64,000 nt of DNA from Rickettsia hoogstraalii (GCF_000825685.1 NZ_CCXM01000001.1:953828-1017827); one strand, 5' to 3'. Positions 27,512 through 38,116 are shown, numbered from the stretch's first letter. The notes: generated from the sequence alone by a model not told the origin. Numbers and translations are program-made.

Positions 27512-28711
27512 CTACAAATTCAGTAGTAACTTCTCTGGATTTTCAATAAGCTCTTTAATTTTTACCAAGAACGATACTCCTTCTTTCCCATCAATTATAC
27601 GATGATCGTAAGATAAAGCTATATACATCATTGGACGTATTTCAATTTTACCGTCTATAACTACAGCTCTTTCCTCGGTTTTATGTAAGCCTAGAATACC
27701 TGATTGAGGAGGATTAATAATCGGTGTAGATAATAATGAGCCATATACGCCTCCGTTAGAAATCGAGAATGTCCCCCCTGACAAATCAGCCATAGAAAGC
27801 TTACCCTCACGAGCCTTTTTAGCCAAAGTTTCTATAGCTTTTTCCACTTCGGCAAATCCCATTTTATCGGCACCCCTAACAACCGGTACAACAAGCCCTT
27901 GCTCTGTTCCGACAGCTACACCTATATCATAGTAATTTTTATATACTAAATCATCGCCGTCTATTTCAGCATTTACCGACGGAATAAGCTTTAAAGCTTC
28001 AATTGTTGCTTTAACAAAAAACGACATAAAGCCAAGTTTCACAGCGTGCTTTTTCTCAAACTCTTCTTTATATTGATTACGCAAGGCAATTACTTTTGAC
28101 ATATCGATTTCATTAAAAGTAGTCAAAATAGCTGCTGTATTTTGTGAATCTTTTAAACGCTGTGCAATAGTTTTACGCAAGCGTGACATACGAACACGCT
28201 GTACTCTTTCTTCATTAGTTTTGTTTACTGTAGAAGTAGCAGCAGACGGTGTGTTTATTGTTTCAAGCACGTCACCTTTGGTAATTCTACCGTCTCTACC
28301 TGTTCCTTTTATATTATTGGGATCAAGCTTATTTTCGGTAACTAATTTTTGTACGGAAGGAGCAAGAATATTATTAACCACGGCAGGTTTCTCTACAGGC
28401 TTTTCTGAAGTAGGCTGCGTAACTGCTTGAGCTTTAGCAGATTCATTATTAGTACCGGCAGTATTTGCAGCTGCCCCTTCATTTATTTCGCCTATTTCTT
28501 CGCCAACTGCTACATTTGCACCGTCAGTTTTCGATATTTTACCTATAGTGCCGTTACAAAGAGCATTAACTTCTAAAGTTACTTTTTCGGTTTCAATTTC
28601 TAACAGTAATTCATCGGTTTTAACCGAATCACCTTCTTTCTTATACCATTTGGCAATAGTTGCTTCCGTTACGGACTCTCCAAGCGACGGTACTATAATT
28701 TTAACGCTCAT
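27512..28711 (-). CDS. sucB: Dihydrolipoyl succinyltransferase, E2 of 2-oxoglutarate dehydrogenase
   Basis: The E2 core that moves the succinyl group from the lipoyl arm to CoA in the TCA cycle. At 399 residues it has the standard three parts: a lipoyl domain (residues 1-80) with the modified Lys in [11 protein letters not shown], an Ala/Pro/Thr-rich linker, the E1/E3-binding domain [20 protein letters not shown] with [13 protein letters not shown], and the C-terminal acyltransferase with the active-site His and Asp in [18 protein letters not shown]. sucA lies directly upstream on the same strand, separated by repeat A7. The E3 gene is not seen here. Confidence 0.97.
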   Translation of the reverse strand: MSVKIIVPSLGESVTEATIAKWYKKEGDSVKTDELLLEIETEKVTLEVNALCNGTIGKISKTDGANVAVGEEIGEINEGAAANTAGTNNESAKAQAVTQPTSEKPVEKPAVVNNILAPSVQKLVTENKLDPNNIKGTGRDGRITKGDVLETINTPSAATSTVNKTNEERVQRVRMSRLRKTIAQRLKDSQNTAAILTTFNEIDMSKVIALRNQYKEEFEKKHAVKLGFMSFFVKATIEALKLIPSVNAEIDGDDLVYKNYYDIGVAVGTEQGLVVPVVRGADKMGFAEVEKAIETLAKKAREGKLSMADLSGGTFSISNGGVYGSLLSTPIINPPQSGILGLHKTEERAVVIDGKIEIRPMMYIALSYDHRIIDGKEGVSFLVKIKELIENPEKLLLNL

Positions 28712-28751
28712 AATTTATTTTACTCCTATTCACTATAGCTCGATTTTTATC

Positions 28752-28843
28752 GTCATTGCGAGAAGACGCCATAAGCGTCGACGAAGCAATCTCAGGCAAA
28801 ATTCCTGAGAATTGCCACGCTCCTTTTAGTCACTCGCAATGAC
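28752..28843. repeat. Type A palindromic repeat, copy A7
   Basis: GTCATTGCGAGAAGACGCC and GCAATCTCAGG on the left, CCTGAGAATTGCCACGC and CACTCGCAATGAC on the right. It fills the sucA-sucB gap, so it would be transcribed as a hairpin within that operon. Confidence 0.82.
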
Positions 28844-28867
28844 GATTATTAGGAAACACCCTAAGAA

Positions 28868-31801
28868 TCATACTCCCAATGCTTCTCTTAATAGCTTCTC
28901 GTGCTGTTTATTATGTGCTTGCAGCGAACCTACTGCCGGAGAGGCTGATTCCTCTCTACCTACATATTTAAATTCATTATTAATTCCTGCTTCTTTTAAA
29001 GCATCATTTAAGTAAGAAGCTATATAACGCCAAGCTCCCATATTCTTCGGTTCTTCCTGACACCAAATAAATTCCTGCGTCCTATTATATTTTTTTAATA
29101 GTGATGCTACAAGTTTTTTTTCAAAAGGGTATAATTGCTCAAGCCTAATAATCACTATATTACTGTTATTGCCACGCATTTCAAATAGATCGTAATATAC
29201 CTTACCGCTACATAAAATTACTTTAGTAATATTGTTTGTGTCTAGTTTATTTACTTCATCTAAAACCGGTAAGAAAGTAGTATTTTCGCTTAGCTCATTA
29301 AGTTTAGATACGGCATATTTATGACGTAATAATGATTTCGGCGACATTACGATTAGCGGTTTGCGGGTATCATCAAGTATTTGACGACGTAGCAGGTGGA
29401 AAATCGAGGCAGGAGTAGTTGGATATGTAACATATATATTATCCTCAGCCGCCAACTGTAAGAACCTCTCAAGTCTTGCCGAACTATGCTCCGGTCCTTG
29501 TCCTTCAAATGCGTGAGGTAACAAAATCACAAGTCCGCTCATACGAAGCCATTTTGTTTCGCTGCTTGAAATAAACTGGTCAAAAATGATCTGAGCTCCA
29601 TTAGCGAAATCACCGAATTGTGCTTCCCATAAAACTAAATTTTTTGGATTTGCGAGTGAATAACCATACTCAAAACCAAGCACCGCATATTCAGATAAAT
29701 TACTATTGGCTACCTCGTATTTTGCTTGTTCTTTAGATAAATTATTTAGAGGTATATAGGTAGTATCGTCAATTTGGTTGTGCAATACTGAATGACGATG
29801 CGAGAAAGTACCGCGTCCGCAGTCTTGTCCGGTTAGCCTTATATTTGTACCTGAAGCAAGCAAGCTTGCAAAAGCTAGCTGCTCAGCTGTTGCCCAATCA
29901 ATAGGCTGATCAGCCGTTAGATTAGCTTTTCGAGCTTCAAATAATTTTACAAGTTTTGGATTAACGGCAAAATCTTTCGGTATTTCGCATAGTTTAGTTC
30001 CCAAATCTTGTAATGTTTTTTTCCCGACGCTCGTTATTGCAGCTTGTGTACGAGTACGAGAAATGCCTTGCCATAACCCACCTAAGAAATGTGCTTCCGG
30101 CTTATAACTTTTTGCCTGCTCATATTCCTTATCTAGTCTTGCTTTAAATTCTTCTTTTAACTTAGCAAAATAATTATTATCAATTATACCGCTTTTTACT
30201 AACTCATTTGCGTAAATATTTCCAGGGGTCGGTTTGCTTTTAATAATGTTATACATCTTACCTTGAGTATACATCGGCTCATCGCCCTCATTATGCCCGT
30301 ATTTGCGGTAACAAATAATTTCGACTACAACATCCTTACCGAATTTTTGCCTATATTCTACTGCAATATTGGTGGCTTTTAACACTGCCTCTATATCATC
30401 ACCGTTAACGTGTAAAATCGGAGCAGCAATGATTTTAGCAAACTCCGTAGAATATCTGCTAGCTCTAGTATCCGCAGCATTAGCCGTAAAACCTAGCTGG
30501 TTGTTAATGACGAAATGTAATATTCCGCCGATATCATAAGCAATGAGAGGTGACATTGATAGGCTTTCGGCAACTACGCCTTGACCGCAAAAAGCAGCAT
30601 CACCATGCACTAAAATAGCCTTAACTTTACTGCGTTTAGTATCTACAAGAATATCTTGTTTTGCTCTTACTTTCCCTGCAACTATAGGATTTACCGCTTC
30701 TAAATGTGAAGGATTATCGGCTAGTGATAGATGTATCTTCTTATCCCCTATGACTCTATCCGATGAATAGCCTAAATGGTATTTTACATCGCCCGAAACA
30801 TTTAGCTCATCGGGAAATACGCTACCGCTTATGAAGCCCGCAATAACAGCTTTATATGGCTTACCTACTACTTTAGTCAGAGTGTTTAATCTCCCTCGAT
30901 GTGCCATACCGATAACGATTTCTTCAACGCCTTGATTCATGGATAAATCTATAGCTTTACTCATAGCAACTATAGAAGCATCACCGCCTTCAACGGAAAA
31001 ACGCTTAGCTCCGGGAAATTTTGTATGTAAATACTGCTCAAACCCTTCTACTTCTACTAAATCATTTAAGATAGTTTTTTTGTCTTCAGGAGAAAATGTA
31101 GCTTCGTTTTCTAGCTGACTATATAACCAGCTTTTTTCTTCTACATTTTCTATTTGTTCAAATTCAACCCCGATAGAACCTGTATAAACTTTATCGAGCT
31201 TAGTAACTAATTCAGATAATTTACAGTTCCAATTACCAACAAATTCATCCGTAATATTGATATTTTCTTCTAGCTGACCGCTATCAAGACCAAAAGTTTC
31301 TATATTAAGCTTTAAATCATTTTTTGTTTTACGTAGTTCAAGACCAAGAGGGTCAAGATTCGCTAAATAATGAGCATGCTTGCGATAAGCATTAATCATT
31401 TCCTTAGCTTTTAAACTAGACATCTTCCCAAACTTCGCTTCTAGAGGTAATTTAGAAATCAATCCGGTACTCGCATCCTCACGTATGTTTATATACGCTG
31501 CGGTGCTGCGTTCCGTGTATCCTTTAAATTCCTCTCTATAAGCTGGTTTGGCAAGATGTCTATTATTTAAGTCTTCAGAAGATAGATTATTATTTAACGG
31601 TTCTTTTTTTATTTCATAAGGAATAATTATCTTTGCCGTACTTTTATTAAGCACAGCACTATTATCCTTAATGCCGGCAAAAAATTCTTGCCAAGTTTGA
31701 TCAACCGAGGCGGGATTGGCTAAATATTGCCTATATAATTCTTCAACAAAAACGGCGTTCCCGCCAAATAAATAACCTGTTTTTTTTAAGTCTTCTTCCA
31801 T
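28868..31801 (-). CDS. sucA: 2-oxoglutarate dehydrogenase E1 with in-frame palindromic insert
   Basis: The thiamine diphosphate-dependent E1 that decarboxylates 2-oxoglutarate in the TCA cycle. I start at [20 protein letters not shown], giving 977 residues. Clear family blocks are [57 protein letters not shown], the cofactor-binding [23 protein letters not shown], and [20 protein letters not shown] near the C-terminal half. Residues about 83-119 ([20 protein letters not shown] and the following NIREDASTG) are not part of the family and come from an RPE1-like element read in frame, in the flexible region between the N-terminal arm and the core. The enzyme is otherwise intact. Confidence 0.96.
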   Translation of the reverse strand: MEEDLKKTGYLFGGNAVFVEELYRQYLANPASVDQTWQEFFAGIKDNSAVLNKSTAKIIIPYEIKKEPLNNNLSSEDLNNRHLAKPAYREEFKGYTERSTAAYINIREDASTGLISKLPLEAKFGKMSSLKAKEMINAYRKHAHYLANLDPLGLELRKTKNDLKLNIETFGLDSGQLEENINITDEFVGNWNCKLSELVTKLDKVYTGSIGVEFEQIENVEEKSWLYSQLENEATFSPEDKKTILNDLVEVEGFEQYLHTKFPGAKRFSVEGGDASIVAMSKAIDLSMNQGVEEIVIGMAHRGRLNTLTKVVGKPYKAVIAGFISGSVFPDELNVSGDVKYHLGYSSDRVIGDKKIHLSLADNPSHLEAVNPIVAGKVRAKQDILVDTKRSKVKAILVHGDAAFCGQGVVAESLSMSPLIAYDIGGILHFVINNQLGFTANAADTRASRYSTEFAKIIAAPILHVNGDDIEAVLKATNIAVEYRQKFGKDVVVEIICYRKYGHNEGDEPMYTQGKMYNIIKSKPTPGNIYANELVKSGIIDNNYFAKLKEEFKARLDKEYEQAKSYKPEAHFLGGLWQGISRTRTQAAITSVGKKTLQDLGTKLCEIPKDFAVNPKLVKLFEARKANLTADQPIDWATAEQLAFASLLASGTNIRLTGQDCGRGTFSHRHSVLHNQIDDTTYIPLNNLSKEQAKYEVANSNLSEYAVLGFEYGYSLANPKNLVLWEAQFGDFANGAQIIFDQFISSSETKWLRMSGLVILLPHAFEGQGPEHSSARLERFLQLAAEDNIYVTYPTTPASIFHLLRRQILDDTRKPLIVMSPKSLLRHKYAVSKLNELSENTTFLPVLDEVNKLDTNNITKVILCSGKVYYDLFEMRGNNSNIVIIRLEQLYPFEKKLVASLLKKYNRTQEFIWCQEEPKNMGAWRYIASYLNDALKEAGINNEFKYVGREESASPAVGSLQAHNKQHEKLLREALGV
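31443..31550. repeat. Type D repeat (RPE1-like) inside sucA, copy D2
   Basis: The DNA shares TCAATCCGGTACTCGCATCC and GCTGCGGTGCTGCGTTCCGT with the intergenic copies at 8031 and 36616, but here it is open in the sucA frame and encodes about 36 residues ([20 protein letters not shown]). This matches the known habit of RPE1 of inserting into protein genes without destroying them. Confidence 0.88.
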
Positions 31802-31867
31802 ATTATTGTTTATTTTGTTTGTTCGGTTCTTGTGTGCCGGTGTCATTGCCCGTATAGGTACTAAATC

Positions 31868-31958
31868 GTCATTGCGAGCGACTATAAGGAGCGTGGCAAT
31901 CTCAGGACTTTCTCCCGAGATTGCTTCGTCAATTACTTCGTAATTTCCTCGCAATGAC
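31868..31958. repeat. Type A palindromic repeat, copy A8
   Basis: GTCATTGCGAGCGAC and GGCAATCTCAGG on the left, CCGAGATTGCTTCGTC and TTCCTCGCAATGAC on the right. It is in the leader between the carboxypeptidase gene and sucA. An open frame through it extends sucA upstream artificially. Confidence 0.82.
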
Positions 31959-31966
31959 GGTGTTTA

Positions 31967-33454
31967 CTATAAATACTTCCCTTCTAAATATTTTATATAT
32001 ACTTGAGGATTTATCTTGTCCTCACCGCTAGCACTTTTTAATAAATCGGCTGAATTTTTTAACGAACCGAGATTTCTAAAATTTTTATTTAGATAATTAT
32101 TTATATTACTAAAATCACCCTTTAATATATCATCTTTTATATTAGGATGTATCTCTTTTACTTTTTTCATCACCATTGATGCGATAATTGCACCGTTTGT
32201 ATAGGCGGGAAAGTAACCTAAATTTCCGTGTGACCAGTGAATATCTTGAAGACAGCCATTACTAAAGCTTACCGGTTTAATGCCTAAATATTCTTGCATC
32301 TTATTATCCCAAAAGCTTGGTAACTCATCAAGATTCAAGTCACCGGTGATAAGCATTTCCTCTATCTCAAAACGTAATATTACATGCATCGGGTAAGTTA
32401 CTTCATCTGCATCCACTCTTATAAAATCAGGTTTAACTTTAGTAATCTTTCTATATAAATTTTCTGCTGAATATTCTTCGCTTTTAAAAGCAAATTCGTC
32501 TCGAAGTAATTTAGCTAAAAATTTCGTGAATTCTCTTGATCTACCTACTTGCATCTCCATAAATAAAGACTGGCTTTCATGAAAAGCCATACCTTTAGCA
32601 CGTCCTACCGGTTGTCCTTTATACATTTCCGGTAGATTCTGCTCATATAGAGCATGACCTGTTTCGTGAATAATTCCCATTAAACCGCTTATGAAATTGT
32701 CTTTATCATACCTAGTAGTTAAACGTATATCGTTTGGTGTTCCACCGCAAAAAGGATGAGTAGATTCGTCTAATCGTCCTTTTGTTAGATCAAACTGCAT
32801 AATTTCCATAATGCGTTTTCCGATACGCTTTTGCATTTCAGGAGCTAGTTCGCCGTTCTTTACTAGTTCTTTCTCGCTTTTCTGTTTTTCTAAAACTTTA
32901 TTTATGAGCTGCGGGAGTTCTTTTTTAAGTACTGAAAAAACTTGCTTGATTTCGCTACTTTTTCTGCTTGGATCAAACATATCTATTAATGAGTCGTATA
33001 ATCCGCAATTAAAATCATCTGCTCGTACTTTAGCAACTTCTTTCGTATAATCTAAAACTTTTTGTAAATGCGGTTTGAATAAATTATAGTCATTATTTTT
33101 TCTTGCTTCTCGCCAAACAAGTTCAGCTTTGGTAGTCGCTGCTACTAGTTTCTTTTGTAGCTGCTCGTCAATACAATTCGCATCTATTATTTGCCTCTCA
33201 ATCTCTCTAATATTAGCATTTTGCCAATCGTCAAGACTCTTTGATTCTTCTTTTGCCTTGCTAACTAGCTCTTTTAGCATAGGAGATTTGAGCAGCGAGT
33301 GAACGAGCGACGTTAAAGTTACTATTTCGTTTGTCCTACTCTCACCTGAACCCATAGGCATATTTACGGCAACATCCCAGTATAATATGCTCAAAATATT
33401 ATTAAAATGCGAGATGGTCGAAAACTCATTTTCTAGTTTTGTATAGTTGTTCAT
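31967..33454 (-). CDS. Carboxypeptidase Taq family (M32) metallopeptidase
   Basis: A zinc carboxypeptidase that trims C-terminal residues from peptides. From MNNYTKLENEFSTISHFNNI the protein has 495 residues, typical for M32. The zinc site is HETGH in GLMGIIHETGHALYEQNLP, with the third ligand Glu shortly after (GMAHEFHESQ-like region reads GMAFHESQSLFMEM). Other family blocks are HPFCGGTPNDIRLTTRYD, DADEVTYPMHVILRFEIE and DIHWSHGNLGYFPAYTNGAI. It is probably cytosolic and used in peptide turnover. It lies upstream of sucA on the same strand with a repeat between. Confidence 0.93.
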   Translation of the reverse strand: MNNYTKLENEFSTISHFNNILSILYWDVAVNMPMGSGESRTNEIVTLTSLVHSLLKSPMLKELVSKAKEESKSLDDWQNANIREIERQIIDANCIDEQLQKKLVAATTKAELVWREARKNNDYNLFKPHLQKVLDYTKEVAKVRADDFNCGLYDSLIDMFDPSRKSSEIKQVFSVLKKELPQLINKVLEKQKSEKELVKNGELAPEMQKRIGKRIMEIMQFDLTKGRLDESTHPFCGGTPNDIRLTTRYDKDNFISGLMGIIHETGHALYEQNLPEMYKGQPVGRAKGMAFHESQSLFMEMQVGRSREFTKFLAKLLRDEFAFKSEEYSAENLYRKITKVKPDFIRVDADEVTYPMHVILRFEIEEMLITGDLNLDELPSFWDNKMQEYLGIKPVSFSNGCLQDIHWSHGNLGYFPAYTNGAIIASMVMKKVKEIHPNIKDDILKGDFSNINNYLNKNFRNLGSLKNSADLLKSASGEDKINPQVYIKYLEGKYL

Positions 33455-33470
33455 ATGTTCCTTGTTTTTT

Positions 33471-33560
33471 GTCATTGCGAGGAGACGCCATAAGCGTCGA
33501 CGAAGCAATCTCAGGTAAATTCCTGAGATTGCCACGCTCCTTTCAGTCGCTCGCAATGAC
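33471..33560. repeat. Type A palindromic repeat, copy A9
   Basis: GTCATTGCGAGGAGACGCC and GCAATCTCAGG on the left, CCTGAGATTGCCACGC and CGCTCGCAATGAC on the right. The sequence is very close to copy A7, and it lies between recN and the carboxypeptidase gene. Confidence 0.82.
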
Positions 33561-33595
33561 TATTAGTGATCCACGATACCCAGCAATGACGTTCA

Positions 33596-35239
33596 TTACA
33601 AATGCAACAACTCCTTTGCTGCTTTTAAACTTGCCTCGGTGATTGTTTTACCTGAAATCATGCGGGCGAGTTCCTCCTGTCTTTCAGCTAAATTTAAAGC
33701 TTTTACCGTTACTTTCGTTTCTTTCTCTAGCTGTGTTTTCTCGATTTTTATATGCAAATCCGCTTTACCTGCTACTTGCGGCTGGTGCGTAATAACTATT
33801 ACCTGCGTAACTGAGCTAAGCTTTTTTAACCGCTCACCTACTTTATCTGCGACCTCTCCACCAATCCCGACATCTATTTCATCAAATATAATAGCTGGTT
33901 TTACCATTTTATCAAACAAAGAAGTTTTTAAAGCAAGCATGAATCTTGATAATTCACCGCCGGAAGCGATTTTATTAATTGCTTCCGCTGCCGTTCCCGG
34001 GTTAGTAGAAGCTTTAAACATAATATCGTCATTGCCGCCGGCCGTTGGCTCTTTTCTAGCTTCTATCTCAATCTCAAAAATTGCTTTCGCCATTTTAAGC
34101 TGTTTTAGTTCCTGATGCAACGATTCTTCTAGATGTTTTGCGGCAATAAGACGCTTTGCGGATAAATCGCTCGCTAGTTCATAATATTTTTTCTGTAATA
34201 GCACTTCTTGAGTTTTTAACTCATTACTATTTGCTATTTTGTTTTTTAATATACCGAGCTGCTCTAAAGATTTATCTAAAAATACACCTAACTCATCCGC
34301 AGGAACATTGTATTTACGGCTAATAGCTTTTATTAAAAATAATCGTTCTTCTGTTTCTTCAAGATTATATTCCTCATAATTATTAAAACTATCTAACAGG
34401 TTTGATAATTCTTGGCGTGCTTCTTCTAGATTATTATATGCTTCCTCTAAGCTTGTAGCAATAGCTTCAAAACGCTTATTGTCCTGTTGCCTTGCTAATA
34501 ATTTCTCTGCTCTATTAATCGATGTATTTATTTCTGGGGTATTAATCTGTTCTAGAATATCTTTTATTAGCTGTAAATCCTTATCTTTATTTTGCAAATC
34601 TTTTCGTATATTTGCTAATTTTTCTTCTTCACCTATTTGAATGTTCAGCTTAGTTAATTCTTCCGTTGCAAAGCTCAAATAATCAATTTCCTGTTCTATA
34701 GAATTTTGTTTAAGTGTTATTTCGGCAATTTCTTTCCGAGTATTTTGCCAAGTCTGATAACATTTGGAAAGCTCGGCTCGGAAGTCCAAAAGATTTCCGT
34801 AACTATCTAAAATATCACGCTGCGTATTTGCTTCTAGAAGGGAAATATTATTATTTTGTCCATGAAGCTCGAATAAATAAGTAGCTAATTGCTGCATTAT
34901 AGCCTTATTAACTATTTGATTATTAATGAAAAAATTTTTCCGCCCTTCAGCTTTTTGCAAACATTTTACAAGCAATAACTCTTCAGGCTCAATAAAATTT
35001 TGGATTAGAAAGTTTTTTATCTCTTCATTTAAAGAGAATATTATATTAACAACAGCGTAATCTTTTCCACGCTTTATTATATTATTTGAAGTTTTATAGC
35101 CTAGGCAAAATAAAATAGCGTCAAGTAAAATAGATTTACCGGCTCCTGTTTCACCGGTAATAACGCATAAACCTTTATTAAACTCAATTTCCAGCTCGTC
35201 TATCAGAATGAAGTTTTTGACTGAGAGACTATGAAACAT
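33596..35239 (-). CDS. recN: DNA repair protein RecN
   Basis: An SMC-like ATPase that acts early in double-strand break repair. From MFHSLSVKNFILIDELEIEF there are 547 residues, the usual size. The Walker A motif is CVITGETGAGKSILLDA (about residues 24-40), followed by a long coiled-coil region, then the signature GGELSRFMLALK and Walker B PAIIFDEIDVGIGGEVADKV and the switch VIVITHQPQVAGKADLH. The start ATG is preceded by CAAATTCATCGAGTATAACT, the terminal arm of a type E repeat, so the longer in-frame extension into that sequence is not used. Confidence 0.96.
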   Translation of the reverse strand: MFHSLSVKNFILIDELEIEFNKGLCVITGETGAGKSILLDAILFCLGYKTSNNIIKRGKDYAVVNIIFSLNEEIKNFLIQNFIEPEELLLVKCLQKAEGRKNFFINNQIVNKAIMQQLATYLFELHGQNNNISLLEANTQRDILDSYGNLLDFRAELSKCYQTWQNTRKEIAEITLKQNSIEQEIDYLSFATEELTKLNIQIGEEEKLANIRKDLQNKDKDLQLIKDILEQINTPEINTSINRAEKLLARQQDNKRFEAIATSLEEAYNNLEEARQELSNLLDSFNNYEEYNLEETEERLFLIKAISRKYNVPADELGVFLDKSLEQLGILKNKIANSNELKTQEVLLQKKYYELASDLSAKRLIAAKHLEESLHQELKQLKMAKAIFEIEIEARKEPTAGGNDDIMFKASTNPGTAAEAINKIASGGELSRFMLALKTSLFDKMVKPAIIFDEIDVGIGGEVADKVGERLKKLSSVTQVIVITHQPQVAGKADLHIKIEKTQLEKETKVTVKALNLAERQEELARMISGKTITEASLKAAKELLHL

Positions 35240-35270
35240 AGTTATACTCGATGAATTTGAAAAGCTGCGT
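35240..35270. repeat. Partial type E element in front of recN
   Basis: On the minus strand the bases before the recN ATG read CTTTTCAAATTCATCGAGTA and then TAACT, the same arm that precedes rsmE. The rest of the type E element is missing and a type C repeat takes its place, so this looks like one element interrupted by another. Confidence 0.6.
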
Positions 35271-35286
35271 TGCACGGTTCGTTTAT

Positions 35287-35371
35287 GTCATTCCCGCGGA
35301 AGCGGGAATCCAGCGTAAAGCGAGATAAATCAAGCTTTAAAGTACTGGGTTCCCGTTTCCGCGGGAATGAC
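35287..35371. repeat. Type C palindromic repeat, copy C1
   Basis: GTCATTCCCGCGGAAGCGGG and AATCCAGCGTAAAGCGAG on the left, GGGTTCCCGTTTCC and GCGGGAATGAC on the right. It lies between bamD and recN and is the short form of the longer copies at 47842 and 49591. Confidence 0.8.
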
Positions 35372-35404
35372 ATCGAACACTTTTTAAGAACCATGAATAT
35401 CTTA

Positions 35405-36148
35405 CTACTTAACCAACTTATATGCATAGCTATACCAATGGCTATCAGGATAGTTATGACCTAGCACCGAGGCATATTTTTTTGCTTCATCAGGTAACCC
35501 AAGCATCATATAGCTTTCGACTAAACGGTAAAGAGCTTCTACCGAGTGAGAAGTAGTCTGATAATTATCAATTACCTCTTCAAATCTATTAATAGCCGCC
35601 ATCGGATTCTTTTTCTTTAAGTAAAACCGACCTACCATCATCTCTTTACCTGCTAAATGATCATTTACTAGGTCGATTTTCAAAGATGAATCAATAGCAT
35701 ATTTAGTATTTGGGAATTTCTCTATTACGTCCTCAAAACTATCTTTAGCTAGGAAAGTTCTAGATTGATCATGATTTACGTCTGAAATTAACATATAATA
35801 TGATAATGCTTTAAGGTAATATGCATAAGCAATGTCAATATTTGCAGGGTGCAAATTAATGAACATATCAAGCACATCAACTGCTTCTTCATATTGAGCG
35901 GCGAGGAATAAAGAATAAGCCTGCATCAATTCGGCTTGTGGGGTCATCTCATTACCCGGATGTTGGTAAAATACTCTTCCGAATTCTTCCGCAGCTTTCT
36001 TATATTTTTTCTTTTCTAACAAAGTAACACCTTCGTTATAAAGAGTAGGAATAGGAACTACTATGTCATCACTGGTTTTTTTGCTTTTACATCCGCTGAA
36101 AACTAACCCTATAACTAAAAGGGTACTCAATAATTTTGTTAATTTCAT
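35405..36148 (-). CDS. bamD: Outer-membrane lipoprotein BamD (ComL)
   Basis: A lipoprotein of the Bam complex that partners BamA. The signal peptide ends in a lipobox (MKLTKLLSTLLVIGLVFSGC, Cys about residue 20), followed by five TPR-like helical pairs: YNEGVTLLEKKKYKKAAEEF, MQAYSLFLAAQYEEAVDVLD, DSFEDVIEKFPNTKYAIDSS, AINRFEEVIDNYQTTSHSVE and LPDEAKKYASVLGHNYPDSH. The 247-residue length is standard. It lies between recN (downstream) and the ChaB pseudogene. Confidence 0.95.
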   Translation of the reverse strand: MKLTKLLSTLLVIGLVFSGCKSKKTSDDIVVPIPTLYNEGVTLLEKKKYKKAAEEFGRVFYQHPGNEMTPQAELMQAYSLFLAAQYEEAVDVLDMFINLHPANIDIAYAYYLKALSYYMLISDVNHDQSRTFLAKDSFEDVIEKFPNTKYAIDSSLKIDLVNDHLAGKEMMVGRFYLKKKNPMAAINRFEEVIDNYQTTSHSVEALYRLVESYMMLGLPDEAKKYASVLGHNYPDSHWYSYAYKLVK

Positions 36149-36220
36149 AAGAACTTAAATTCAGTTAATAACTAAATATACATATAGGCTTAAAGAATTT
36201 CAAGGATTCAATTTAAAAAT

Positions 36221-36358
36221 ACTCAGTGAATTTCAAAAATTGGCAGTGTCGTCTAGCAAGTTCTGCGGTATTGAACGTTTAAGTATACGCTCCGCTCCTC
36301 GTCTTGCAGACCGATTACTCTTTTTGAAATTGACCTGTGTGTATCAACTCTTCATTTA
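36221..36358. repeat. Type E palindromic repeat, copy E3
   Basis: Left arm GTGAATTTCAAAAATTGGCA followed by GTGTCGTC, right arm CGATTACTCTTTTTGAAATT, centre GTATACGCTCCGCTCCTCGT. It lies between the ChaB pseudogene and bamD, about 75 bases from the bamD start, so it is the only full copy not touching a start codon. Confidence 0.7.
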
Positions 36359-36586
36359 TTAGGAGTGCACCCAGTGTCCGTTATCATCTTTATGGTATTT
36401 TTTTTTCAACGGCCGACCATGCTACTTTATGTGCGACTGTCTCTCTGGAGTCATTTCCGCGTCTTTTATCGGCATCCTTATATTGTTCAAATGCATGTTA
36501 AAAGCTTCGCGATAAATATCCTTAGCATGGCTCGGAAGATGATTTTTAACTGAATCAGGTAAATCGTTATTATTTTTATAAGGCAT
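36359..36586 (-). pseudogene. ChaB-family protein, frameshifted
   Basis: Starting at the ATG at 36586, with a strong ribosome binding site GGAGG, the reading is MPYKNNNDLPDSVKNHLPSH followed by AKDIYREAFN, the typical start of ChaB. The rest of the ChaB pattern, VAHKVAWSAVEKK and then YHKDDNGHWVHS, is present but needs two frame changes: one near 36490 after EAFN and one at a run of eight A near 36410. In the first frame the product stops after 57 residues. ChaB is a small protein named from a calcium-transport locus in E. coli, with no clear function. The good Shine-Dalgarno suggests recent loss. Confidence 0.82.
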
Positions 36587-36615
36587 AAAAACCTCCGGAT
36601 AATATTATGCAAATA

Positions 36616-36758
36616 GACTTCTTGCATAACCTCCTTCTAAAGGTAATTTGTACGTCAATCCGGTACTCGCATCCTCACGTATGTTTATATACGCTGCGGT
36701 GCTGCGTTCCGTGTTTCCTTCAAATTCCTCTTTAATAAGATAGGTTATGCAAGAAGTC
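36616..36758. repeat. Type D repeat (RPE1-like), copy D3
   Basis: Terminal arms GACTTCTTGCATAACC and GGTTATGCAAGAAGTC form a perfect inverted repeat. The interior is shared with D1 and with the insert in sucA. It is intergenic, between dnaJ and the ChaB pseudogene. Confidence 0.85.
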
Positions 36759-36813
36759 TAATAATATTTTATAACATCAGAGGTTTTATTTCTATAGGAA
36801 AGTTAAACAAAAT

Positions 36814-37929
36814 TCACGACCACAGGCTTTTCATTTTATTAAAAAAGCTGCCGTCATTTTCTTTCTCATTTATGGATTCTTTTTTGAATTCTTCTAGTAG
36901 TTCACGTTGTCTTTTAGATAAATTTTTAGGTACTTCGACATGAATATGTGTAAGCATATCACCCCTAATAGTTGACCTCATTTTAGACATACCTTTGCTG
37001 CGTAGCCTTAATTGATCACCGTTTTGTGTGCCTGCCGGAATTGTTAAGTTGACTTTCCCACCTTCAATTACCGGTACTTCTATCTCTCCTCCAAGAGCGG
37101 CATTTACAAAACTAATAGGTAGTTTACAATGTAAATTTGCTCCGTCTACTTTATAAATATCATGTGGTTTTATTGCTATATCAACGTATAAATCACCGCT
37201 ATTTCCGCCTCTAATACCTGCTTCTCCTTCTCCGGTATGTCTTATTCTAGTACCGTTTTCAACACCGGCAGGAATATTTATTGATAAATTTCGTTGCTTA
37301 TGGTAACGTCCCATGCCATGACATTTCTTACAAGGATTTTTTATAATTTGTCCGTTACCTTGGCATTTATGACAAGCTTGTTCGATCGTAAAGAACCCTT
37401 GCTGAATTCTAGTCGCTCCAACACCGCCGCAAGCATCGCAAGTAGTTACGGTTTCACCTTTTTCAGAACCAGTGCCGTGGCAAGTATCGCATTTTACTTC
37501 GCTAGAAAAACTAATATTTTTTTCTATACCGTGAAATGCTTCCTCTAGGTTAATTGTCAGATCATATTTTAAATCCGAACCTCTAGCCTTACTTGATGTA
37601 GGCTTTCTTCTACCACCTCCCATAAAGTCGCTAAAGAAGTCGCCGAAAATATCGTTAATATCAGGATGAAAACCGCCGTGATTTCCTCCTCCCCCTCGTG
37701 ACTGTTGATTTTGAAAAGTATCATGCCCAAAGCGGTCGTAAGCGGCTCTTTTTTGTTCGTCTTTTAGAACATCATAAGCACTATTTATTTCTTTAAATTT
37801 CTTTTCAGCATCTTTAGCGTCAGTAGTATCAGGGTGATATTGTTTGGCTAATTTAAGGTAGGCTTTTTTAAGATCAGCTTGGCTAGCTGTTTTACTAACG
37901 CCTAGTATTTGATAATAATCTTGTGACAT
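36814..37929 (-). CDS. dnaJ: Chaperone DnaJ (Hsp40)
   Basis: The co-chaperone that delivers unfolded clients to DnaK and stimulates its ATPase. At 371 residues it has all parts: a J-domain with the HPD triad ([12 protein letters not shown]), a Gly/Phe-rich linker, four zinc-finger repeats ([32 protein letters not shown]) and the C-terminal client-binding domains with [20 protein letters not shown] and [15 protein letters not shown]. It lies downstream of dnaK on the same strand, the usual order, with a type A repeat in the gap. Confidence 0.98.
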   Translation of the reverse strand: MSQDYYQILGVSKTASQADLKKAYLKLAKQYHPDTTDAKDAEKKFKEINSAYDVLKDEQKRAAYDRFGHDTFQNQQSRGGGGNHGGFHPDINDIFGDFFSDFMGGGRRKPTSSKARGSDLKYDLTINLEEAFHGIEKNISFSSEVKCDTCHGTGSEKGETVTTCDACGGVGATRIQQGFFTIEQACHKCQGNGQIIKNPCKKCHGMGRYHKQRNLSINIPAGVENGTRIRHTGEGEAGIRGGNSGDLYVDIAIKPHDIYKVDGANLHCKLPISFVNAALGGEIEVPVIEGGKVNLTIPAGTQNGDQLRLRSKGMSKMRSTIRGDMLTHIHVEVPKNLSKRQRELLEEFKKESINEKENDGSFFNKMKSLWS

Positions 37930-37971
37930 AATTTAATTTATAAAATGGGTTGTCATCGGAGCAGCTTTCTC

Positions 37972-38090
37972 GTCATTGCGAGGAAATTACAAAGTAATTG
38001 ACGAAGCAATCCAGTTAAAAAATGCTAATTTATAGCATTTTTTATTATTTTTTCTGGATTGCCACGCTCCTTGCAGTCGCTCGCAATGAC
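37972..38090. repeat. Type A palindromic repeat, copy A10
   Basis: GTCATTGCGAGGAAATTAC and GCAATCCAGTTAAAAAATGC on the left, TCTGGATTGCCACGC and TCGCTCGCAATGAC on the right. It lies between dnaK and dnaJ, so it is transcribed in any read-through message and may set different levels of the two. Confidence 0.82.
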
Positions 38091-38116
38091 GTTAATGACG
38101 TTTTGTATAATAGTCT

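Noticed and set aside
31802..31954. Longer N-terminus for SucA
   Set aside because: The extra residues come from repeat A8; the family-like N-terminus begins at 31801.
33639..34115. Open frame of 158 codons antisense to recN
   Set aside because: RecN motifs (signature and Walker B) occupy the other strand in this exact stretch.
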